From Acidimicrobiaceae bacterium (GTDB lineage Bacteria > Actinomycetota > Acidimicrobiia > Acidimicrobiales > MedAcidi-G1): DNA of 5,259 nucleotides. This document shows, one piece after another, positions 1 to 5,259 of this stretch. Position numbers and translations under genes: made by a program. Position 1 is the stretch's first letter; every line of letters begins with the position of its first letter. The stretch lies in contig DPMC01000285.1 of the NCBI GenBank assembly GCA_003541675.1, forward strand, positions 1 through 5,259. Reading direction: 5' to 3'. Below the pieces are notes generated by a model that was not told the origin of the DNA, did not search any database, and worked only from the letters and a program-made list of their open reading frames with translations.

Positions 1-80
1 ATGGCGAATGACACAGGTGTGATTCCCGGCGTAAAGGGACGTGTTCGATCGTCCCTAATGATCCCGATCGGCGGCAGCGC
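1..80 (+). other. leader region upstream of smc, no convincing gene
   Basis: This stretch precedes the smc start and is noticeably less G+C rich than the rest of the window. An ATG at position 1 opens a 29-codon frame that ends at 88-90 inside smc. Its product has no recognisable motif, so I do not call it a gene. In the smc frame the last upstream stop is TGA at 9-11, and no ATG, GTG or TTG occurs between it and 81, so smc cannot extend further 5'. The palindrome CGATCG occurs twice (46-51 and 65-70) and the copies could pair as a 6-bp stem around a 13-nt loop just before the start codon. ATGACA at 8-13 resembles a -35 box, but the best -10 match 18 bp downstream (TAAAGG, 32-37) is poor, so I call no promoter. 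Any upstream gene or operon lies outside the window. Confidence 0.4.
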
Positions 81-3000
81 GTGTTCCTGAAGCGTCTGAC
101 CATCAAGGGATTCAAGTCGTTCGCCGACTCGGCAGCCCTCGAGATGGAACCCGGGGTGACCGTCGTGGTCGGCCCCAACGGGAGCGGCAAGTCCAACGTG
201 GTGGATGCCATCGCGTGGGTGCTCGGTGCCCAGGCGCCGAGCGCCGTGCGTTCCCAGAAGATGGACGACGTGATCTTCGCCGGCACCTCGACGCGGGCCG
301 CCCTCGGGCGGGCCGAGGTCTCGCTGACCATCGACAACTCGTCCGGTCAACTTCCGGTGGAGTTCAATGAGATCACGATCACCCGCACGCTGTTTCGCAG
401 TGGTGACAGCGAGTACTCGATGAACGGAGCGCCGTGCCGGCTGCTCGATATTCAGGAACTGCTGTCCGACGTCGGCGTGGGCCGCCAGCAGCACGTCATC
501 ATCTCCCAGGGCCAGATCGACGCCGTGCTCAACGCCCGCCCCGAGGACCGGCGCAGCATCATCGAGGACGCTGCTGGAATCCTGAAGTACCGGCGCCGCA
601 AGGAGAAGGCCCAGCGTCGGCTGCGATCCACCGAAGCCAACCTGGACCGGCTGTCGGACCTGCTCCGCGAGGTCCGGCGCCAATTGCGACCCCTCGAACG
701 ACAGGCCGATGCGGCCCGCCGACATGGCGACCTACTCGACGAACTCACGGCCCTACGTCTCCATCGAGCAGGCCGCGAGCTAGCCAGCCTCCGTACCCGG
801 GCACGTGACGAGGCCGAGAACCGCTCGACGTTGGCCGCCACCGAGTCCACACACACCACGTCGTTGGCCCGCTTCGATGCTGAGGTGGTGGCCGCCGAGG
901 CCGAGTTGGCGGTTCGCGGTGGCGACGATCTCGGCGATCGTCTAGTCCGATTCGAGGCATTGCGTGAGCGGGGCCGGGGCATCCGGGGAGTGCTGGTCGA
1001 ACGGCTCCGGGGACTGGAACGGGATCGCTCGGCGCTGATCTCCCAGCAGGTCGTGGTGGGTCTCGAAGCCGAACTGGACCGCTCAGAGGCCGAAATGGGC
1101 CGTCTCGACGCCGAAGCCGAGGAGCTGGCGCCCGAAGCAGAGCGCCTGGCCTTGGCCGAGACCGAGCTGGTGGCCGACCGGGCCGCCTTTGAGATGGACT
1201 GGTCTGAGGGGATTCCGGCGCTCGGTGGACATGCGGCCGAGGCCCGAGGCGAGCTGGGGGTCCTACGGGCCTCGGTGGATCAGGCGGGCATCGAACGGAA
1301 TCGGCTGGCCGACCGACTGGCGGCGCTCGACGAAGCGTCGGAACGACTCGACGGTGAGGCCGACCGCCTGCGAGCCGACCTGTCGGTGGGCGAGACCGCC
1401 GAGGAGCCGCTGGTCGCCGAGGCGACCGCTGCGGCGACCCGGTCACATCAGGCAGCGGTGCGGCGGAACGCCGCGTGGGAACGGGTGGTGGCCGCCGAGG
1501 CCGAGGTACGTACCGCATCAGCGAGCGTGGATGCCCTAGCCCTGGCCCTCGACGAGGCCCGATCACGAGCCGGTGCCGAACACCTGGCGGGAATCGACGG
1601 GGTGTTGGGCACCCTGCTGGACTTGGTCGAGGTCGACGAGGGATTCGAGGCTGCCTTCGAGGCGGCGGCCGGCTCGGCGCTGGATGCGGTAGTGGTTCGT
1701 GGCCCCGATCACGCTCGTGAGGCGTTGACTGCGCTGGAGGAGGGCCGCCTGTCGGCTGCCGTGCTGGCCCTAGGGGCCGGTGCCACCGGGCGGTCAGCTC
1801 CGATGGTCGGCTCCCCGGTTCGCCCCCACGTCCGGGCTCGATTGGATGTTGCTGACGCAGCCACCGGTGTCGATGGGCTACTCGATCGACTGCTGGGTCA
1901 CGCGGTGTTGGTCGACGCACCGTTGACCGAGGTCGTGGACCTGGCGCTGCGTCACCCTGAAGCCGTGCTGGTGACCGCCTCGGGCGACCGGTTCGGCCCG
2001 TCGGGCTGGCGGGTCGGAGGCGATGGTCGGGGTGCCACCGGCGCCGCACTCGCCGAGGCCGAGTCCCGGCTGGCCGCGGCCGGATCAGAACAGGTGAACG
2101 CGTCAGCGGCTTTCGACGATGCCGAGCAGGGCACCACATTGGCTGAGGACGAGGTCGCCCGTCACAACCGGTCCCTCGATGAGCACGACGGTCGATTCAC
2201 CGCGGCGGCCGAGTCATTGCAGCGGCTCCAAGTGGAGCGGCGGGACCTCGCCACCGAGTCCGAGGGACTGCGGTCCCGCGTCGGTGAACTGGACCAGCGT
2301 CTGGCCGACGATGGCCGCCGGGTGGCTGAGTTGGATGACCGCCTGCCCGCTCTGGAGGCCGACGAGGTGGCCTCGGTGGAAGCCGGCCGGCGGATGAACG
2401 CCGCCCGGGCATCGCTTGAGGAGCGATCGGCCACCATTGGCGCATCGCGGACCGGACACGACGTCCGGGTCGCAGAGGTGATGGGTCGACGCACCGTGGT
2501 GGGAGCCCGGGTTGTGGAGCTGCGGGCCCGCCTCGAACAGCTCTCCGATGAAAGGGTTGCCGCCGCGGCCCAGAGGGACGACCTGGTCGGCCGTGAATCG
2601 GCCACCCGTCAACTGGTCGAGGCCATTGACGTCCGAATGGCCCTGGTCGACGCCCGACTCCAGGTGCTACGGGAGCATCGTCGCCAACAGTCCGAGCGGG
2701 TCCGGGCCGTGGCCGCCCGACTGGACGGTCTCCGTCGAGAGCGAACCGAGGCCGAGACCGCTCTCCGAGAGACCAGGGAACGTCAGTCCCGGCTCGAGAT
2801 CGAGCGGGCCGAGACCCGGATGCGGATCGAGAACGTTACGGCCACCATTCGTGTCGAGTTCGATCGGGAGCCCGAGGCGGCCATCGAGGCACCATGCCCG
2901 GTGCTGCCCGACGGAATCCTGGCCGCGGCCCGGATCGCCGAGCTGGAGCGGGAACTCAAGCTCATGGGACCCATCAACCCATTGGCCCTGACCGAGTTTG

Positions 3001-3599
3001 ATTCCCTGAAGGAGCGACACGAGTTCCTCCAGGAGCAGCTGGACGACATCCGGTCCACCCGCAAGGAACTCCGCAAGGTCATCCGCTCGGTGGACGAGGA
3101 GATCGTCTCGGTATTCGCCGCGGCCTATGCGGAGGTGTCCGGCCATTTCACCGATCTATTCGAGTCGTTGTTCCCGGGCGGACAGGGTCGCCTTCGCCTC
3201 ACTGATCCCGATGACCTTCTGGAGACCGGGCTGGAGGTCGAGGCACGTCCGTCGGGCAAGAACGTCAAGAAGCTCTCGCTGCTGTCGGGTGGTGAACGGT
3301 CGCTGACCGCGCTGGCCTTCCTGTTCGCCGTGTTCCGTAGTCGTCCGTCGCCCTTCTACGTGATGGACGAGGTCGAGGCGGCGCTCGACGACGTCAACCT
3401 CCACCGCTTCCTCGGACTGGTCGACCAGTTCCGTAACGACGCGCAGTTGGTGATCGTGAGCCACCAGAAGCGCACAATGGAGGCCGCGGACTGCCTGTAC
3501 GGGGTATCCATGGCTCCCGGTGGCTCCTCGAAGGTGGTCAGCGAACGGGTCGAGGCGGCCCGCGTAGCCGAACGCCTCGGCGTCCTCACCAACGGCTGA
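81..3599 (+). CDS. smc: chromosome segregation/condensation ATPase SMC
   Basis: This is a complete bacterial SMC protein of 1172 residues, close to the usual 1150-1200. In this family two SMC subunits form a ring with the kleisin ScpA and with ScpB, use ATP to extrude DNA loops in the cytoplasm, and help separate sister origins. The N-terminal head has Walker A GPNGSGKS (31-38, Lys37), the arginine-finger segment VRSQKMDD (Arg57) and a Q-loop at Gln143. A coiled coil runs about 170-500, followed by the hinge at about 501-650 with a glycine-rich motif at 642-649. The return coil runs to about 985 and includes GPINPLA (963-969). The C-terminal head has signature LSGGERS (1068-1074), Walker B FYVMDE (1092-1097, catalytic Glu1097), D-loop ALDD (1101-1104) and H-loop His1128. 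No key residue is missing. The GTG start at 81 gives the canonical N-terminus MFLKRLTIKGFKSFA and is the only start available after an in-frame stop at 9-11. No strong ribosome binding site precedes it. The product is cytoplasmic, with no signal peptide or membrane segment. The next gene is not ftsY, which often follows smc in other bacteria. Confidence 0.98.
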   Translation: MFLKRLTIKGFKSFADSAALEMEPGVTVVVGPNGSGKSNVVDAIAWVLGAQAPSAVRSQKMDDVIFAGTSTRAALGRAEVSLTIDNSSGQLPVEFNEITITRTLFRSGDSEYSMNGAPCRLLDIQELLSDVGVGRQQHVIISQGQIDAVLNARPEDRRSIIEDAAGILKYRRRKEKAQRRLRSTEANLDRLSDLLREVRRQLRPLERQADAARRHGDLLDELTALRLHRAGRELASLRTRARDEAENRSTLAATESTHTTSLARFDAEVVAAEAELAVRGGDDLGDRLVRFEALRERGRGIRGVLVERLRGLERDRSALISQQVVVGLEAELDRSEAEMGRLDAEAEELAPEAERLALAETELVADRAAFEMDWSEGIPALGGHAAEARGELGVLRASVDQAGIERNRLADRLAALDEASERLDGEADRLRADLSVGETAEEPLVAEATAAATRSHQAAVRRNAAWERVVAAEAEVRTASASVDALALALDEARSRAGAEHLAGIDGVLGTLLDLVEVDEGFEAAFEAAAGSALDAVVVRGPDHAREALTALEEGRLSAAVLALGAGATGRSAPMVGSPVRPHVRARLDVADAATGVDGLLDRLLGHAVLVDAPLTEVVDLALRHPEAVLVTASGDRFGPSGWRVGGDGRGATGAALAEAESRLAAAGSEQVNASAAFDDAEQGTTLAEDEVARHNRSLDEHDGRFTAAAESLQRLQVERRDLATESEGLRSRVGELDQRLADDGRRVAELDDRLPALEADEVASVEAGRRMNAARASLEERSATIGASRTGHDVRVAEVMGRRTVVGARVVELRARLEQLSDERVAAAAQRDDLVGRESATRQLVEAIDVRMALVDARLQVLREHRRQQSERVRAVAARLDGLRRERTEAETALRETRERQSRLEIERAETRMRIENVTATIRVEFDREPEAAIEAPCPVLPDGILAAARIAELERELKLMGPINPLALTEFDSLKERHEFLQEQLDDIRSTRKELRKVIRSVDEEIVSVFAAAYAEVSGHFTDLFESLFPGGQGRLRLTDPDDLLETGLEVEARPSGKNVKKLSLLSGGERSLTALAFLFAVFRSRPSPFYVMDEVEAALDDVNLHRFLGLVDQFRNDAQLVIVSHQKRTMEAADCLYGVSMAPGGSSKVVSERVEAARVAERLGVLTNG

Positions 3600-3601
3600 C
3601 C

Positions 3602-3669
3602 GACCCACGGTGGCCTGCTCCCGGGCCCGGCGCCCGAGCGAGACACCCGCGGCCCGGCACCGGTGGGTC
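3602..3669 (+). terminator. imperfect GC-rich hairpin after smc, possible terminator without U-tract
   Basis: An inverted repeat begins three bases after the smc stop codon. The outer stem pairs GACCCAC (3602-3608) with GTGGGTC (3663-3669). It continues with GGTG (3609-3612) against CACC (3658-3661), leaving one bulged G at 3662. After an 8-nt one-sided internal loop (3613-3620), CCGGGCC (3621-3627) pairs with GGCCCGG (3651-3657). The apical loop is about 23 nt. A competing small hairpin, CGGGC/GCCCG (3622-3626/3632-3636), uses the same bases. No run of T follows, so this is not a classical intrinsic terminator, although U-tract-poor hairpins are common after high-GC actinobacterial genes. 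Its place between smc and the two-component pair suggests separate transcription units. It could also be an mRNA-stabilising end or a chance pairing in GC-rich DNA. Confidence 0.4.
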
Positions 3670-3671
3670 TC

Positions 3672-3675
3672 GGAG
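3672..3675 (+). promoter_or_regulatory. weak ribosome binding site (GGAG) for the response regulator
   Basis: GGAG lies 13 nt before the GTG start at 3689. The match is short and the spacing is longer than the usual 5-10 nt, so this is the best candidate rather than a good site. It lies immediately 3' of the intergenic hairpin. No closer Shine-Dalgarno-like sequence is visible before the GTG. Confidence 0.3.
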
Positions 3676-3688
3676 TACCGTCGTTGAC

Positions 3689-4393
3689 GTGCGCATCCTC
3701 GTGGTCGATGACGAGGCCGATCTGCTCGACGCTCTGTCCCGTGGTCTCCGCCGCGAGGGCTACGCGGTGGACACGGCCGACAACGGTGAGGAGGCGCTGG
3801 CCAAGGCCTCGTGGACGCCGTACGACCTGATCTGCCTGGACCTGACCATGCCCGGCATTGATGGGCTCGAGGTCTGCGAACGCCTACGGGCCGATCCGCC
3901 TGACGAGGTGGTGCCTCGGATACTGATGTTGACCGCCCGCGACACTCTGGAGGACCGCATTCGTGGTCTCGACGTGGGGGCCGACGACTACCTGGTTAAG
4001 CCCTTCGCCTTCGACGAGCTCTCGGCGCGTATCCGGTCACTGCTTCGGCGTGATCCCGGTCGATCGGGTGCCGTGCTGGAGGTGGGGGACGTGGTCGTTG
4101 ACACGGCCCGCCATCACGCTCGTCGTGGTGGCCGGGACCTGGCGCTCACGGCCAAGGAGTTCGCTGTGCTGCGGTATTTCATGACCCGGCCGGGTGAGGT
4201 CATCTCCCAGGAGCAGTTGCTGGACCACGTGTGGGACGAACACGCCGATCCGTTCACCAACACGGTGCGGGTCACCGTCGGCACTTTGCGTCGCAAGTTG
4301 ACGGTGGGCGATGAGGATCCAGCACTCGAGACGGTGGTCGGATCCGGTTACCGGCTTTTTGATCCGGGAGTCAAAGACGGGACCGACGGGTGA
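3689..4393 (+). CDS. OmpR/PhoB-family two-component response regulator
   Basis: This complete 234-residue protein has the normal length for the family. The receiver domain (about 1-118) has the acidic pocket Asp7-Asp8, the phospho-acceptor Asp51 within CLDLTMPG, the switch residues Thr82 and Tyr101, and the conserved Lys104 of KPF. A short linker leads to an OmpR-type winged-helix DNA-binding domain (about 128-224), with LTAKEFAVL at 153-161, a recognition-helix region around NTVRVTVGTLRRKL (191-204) and the terminal wing GSGYRL (218-223). Phosphorylation by the adjoining kinase should promote dimerisation and promoter binding in the cytoplasm. The GTG start gives the standard MRILVVDDE opening. 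The gene lies 89 bp after smc, and its stop overlaps the kinase start by 4 bp, so the two are probably translated as a coupled pair. It resembles actinobacterial regulators of the CutR/TcrA/MprA kind, but the sequence does not identify its stimulus or target genes, so I give no symbol. Confidence 0.95.
   Translation: MRILVVDDEADLLDALSRGLRREGYAVDTADNGEEALAKASWTPYDLICLDLTMPGIDGLEVCERLRADPPDEVVPRILMLTARDTLEDRIRGLDVGADDYLVKPFAFDELSARIRSLLRRDPGRSGAVLEVGDVVVDTARHHARRGGRDLALTAKEFAVLRYFMTRPGEVISQEQLLDHVWDEHADPFTNTVRVTVGTLRRKLTVGDEDPALETVVGSGYRLFDPGVKDGTDG
4390..4393 (+). promoter_or_regulatory. GTGA stop/start overlap coupling regulator and kinase
   Basis: The kinase start codon GTG (4390-4392) overlaps the regulator stop codon TGA (4391-4393). 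This arrangement usually signals translational coupling, in which ribosomes ending the first gene restart on the second. No clear Shine-Dalgarno sequence stands just before it, which fits reinitiation. An in-frame ATG at 4411 (residue 8) or 4423 (residue 12) is a possible alternative start. Confidence 0.65.
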
Positions 4394-5259
4394 AGGCGTC
4401 CGTGGTCGGGATGGCCGACCGGATGCCTGACCGGTTCGGCAGCCTGCGGACCCGTCTGGCCCTGCTGTACTCGATCGTCCTGTTCGCTCTAGCTGCCGTG
4501 ATGATCGGGGCCATCTACCTGGGCCTGTCTCGGGCGTTGTCGGATGAACCCATGTCGCGTCTGGCCCGTTTCGAGCAGTTGGCCGACGGCGCTGCTGAAG
4601 GTGCCACTGCTGGCACGACGGACGGGGCCGTTGAGGAGCCCGCTTCGCTGACCCCCGACGACCGGCCGGCCCGGCCGTGGCTGGTGATCTTCGAGGAAGA
4701 GGTCAACCGGCGAGCCCTTGAACGGCTGCGGGCCTACTCGTTCACCGCGTTGGCTGGCTTGTTCCTCGGGAGCCTGGTGGTCGGGTGGTACGTGGCCGGC
4801 CTGGTGCTCCGTCCTATTGGCCGGATCTCGGCGGTGGCCCGTGAGATCACCGCCACCGACCTGTCGCGTCGCATTGACCTGGGTGGACCGTCGGACGAAC
4901 TTCGTGACCTAGCTGACACGTTCGACGAGATGCTGGGCCGACTCGACGAGTCCTTCGAGGGTCAGCGCCGGTTCGTGGCCGAAGCCTCCCACGAGCTCCG
5001 AAACCCGCTAGCCGTGCTGCGGACCAACCTCGATGTCGTCATGGCCGATCCGGATGCCTCGCCTGAGGACTTTCGGGCCGCCGGGTCGGTTGCCCTGCGG
5101 GCGGCTGAGCGGATGTCGGTTCTGGTCGACGACCTCCTGTTATATGCCCACCACGAGCGACCCGATGCGACCCGAGAACCACTGGACCTGGCAGTGGTGG
5201 TGGGCGAGACAGTTGAGGACTTCGGAGCGGCGGCCGGACGGGCGGGCGTAGTGCTGGAG
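4390..5259 (+). CDS. membrane sensor histidine kinase (HAMP-HisKA), 3' end cut by window
   Basis: This frame is open from 4390 to the window edge (290 codons) with no stop, so the gene is partial. It is a two-component sensor kinase and the evident partner of the regulator it overlaps. In order it has a short cytoplasmic N-terminus, a first transmembrane helix at about 23-46, a short extracytoplasmic segment at about 47-115, and a second transmembrane helix at about 118-140. A HAMP domain (about 138-190) follows, with Pro142 after the helix and the conserved Glu170 region (SDELRDLADTFDEML). The dimerisation/phospho-acceptor domain (about 190-256) has the H-box FVAEASHELRNPLAVL with His201 as phosphorylation site. 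The HATPase_c domain starts near 265, and its N, G1 and G2 boxes lie beyond the window, so catalytic competence cannot be judged here. The extracytoplasmic segment is about 70 residues, rich in Ala, Gly, Thr and acidic residues, and matches no sensor fold I recognise. Overall it resembles actinobacterial CutS/TcrY-type kinases. Confidence 0.93.
   Translation, partial: MKASVVGMADRMPDRFGSLRTRLALLYSIVLFALAAVMIGAIYLGLSRALSDEPMSRLARFEQLADGAAEGATAGTTDGAVEEPASLTPDDRPARPWLVIFEEEVNRRALERLRAYSFTALAGLFLGSLVVGWYVAGLVLRPIGRISAVAREITATDLSRRIDLGGPSDELRDLADTFDEMLGRLDESFEGQRRFVAEASHELRNPLAVLRTNLDVVMADPDASPEDFRAAGSVALRAAERMSVLVDDLLLYAHHERPDATREPLDLAVVVGETVEDFGAAAGRAGVVLE

Noticed and set aside
8..37. Possible sigma-70-like promoter (ATGACA, 18-bp gap, TAAAGG) before smc
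   Set aside because: The -35 is good but the -10 matches only half of the consensus and lacks the final T, so I could not support a promoter call.
1..90. 29-codon open frame starting at the first base of the window
   Set aside because: It is short, has no motif, and overlaps the smc start by 10 bases. The ATG falls at the window edge, so there is no upstream context to judge it as an upstream peptide.
745..2139. 464-codon open frame on the minus strand inside smc
   Set aside because: The predicted product is almost wholly Pro, Arg, Ala and Gly with no domain. It is the usual antisense shadow of a high-GC gene with strong third-position G/C bias, and the + strand frame is an unmistakable SMC.
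2162..3146. Several minus-strand open frames of about 80-160 codons opposite the SMC C-terminal arm
   Set aside because: They overlap each other in different frames, lack motifs and mirror the coiled-coil codons of smc. No independent start signals are visible.
3677..3688. TTGAC at 3684-3688 as a -35 box before the response regulator
   Set aside because: It abuts the GTG start codon, so a promoter using it would begin transcription inside the coding region.
4515..4919. Short open frames on both strands within the kinase region
   Set aside because: The kinase frame from 4390 to the window edge carries membrane helices, HAMP and H-box in order. The others are shadows without recognisable features.
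1..5259. Search for mobile elements, CRISPR arrays, tRNA or rRNA genes, defence systems, frameshifts or programmed recoding
   Set aside because: I saw no terminal repeats, spaced repeat arrays, cloverleaf sequences or transposase motifs. Both complete genes are full length with intact key residues, and the kinase is cut only by the window edge.

Overview
This is an ordinary-looking chromosomal window from a high-GC bacterium, by eye roughly two-thirds G+C with strong G/C preference at third codon positions. All genes lie on the + strand. The SMC protein carries actinobacterial-type features: the spacing and wording around the C-terminal signature and Walker B, and an NPLA motif in the lower coiled coil. 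The two-component proteins also read like actinobacterial OmpR/HisKA pairs. I infer Actinomycetota, possibly a deep or environmental lineage such as Acidimicrobiia. The phylum is fairly secure; the class is a guess.

Layout: positions 1-80 are a short leader in which I find no convincing gene. A full-length 1172-residue SMC chromosome condensation ATPase (smc) occupies 81-3599. It is intact, with Walker A, arginine finger, Q-loop, hinge, ABC signature, Walker B and H-loop all present. An 89-bp intergenic gap follows, with a long imperfect GC-rich inverted repeat that may act as a terminator without a U-tract. Next is a two-component operon: an OmpR/PhoB-family response regulator (3689-4393), overlapped by 4 bp (GTGA) by a membrane HAMP/HisKA sensor histidine kinase. 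The kinase is cut by the right edge of the window, just as its ATP-binding domain begins.

How the parts work together: SMC should act with the kleisin ScpA and with ScpB (neither is in this window) to extrude DNA loops and resolve sister chromosomes. The kinase should autophosphorylate at His201 and pass the phosphoryl group to Asp51 of the response regulator, which would then bind promoter DNA through its winged helix. Nothing in the sequence ties the two-component system to chromosome segregation. The intergenic hairpin suggests that smc and the two-component pair may be separate transcription units. All three genes appear to start with GTG and have weak or no Shine-Dalgarno sequences.

I looked for mobile elements, CRISPR arrays, tRNA or rRNA genes, defence genes and recoding and found none. 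I see no novel system here. The findings are small points about structure, regulation and gene order.
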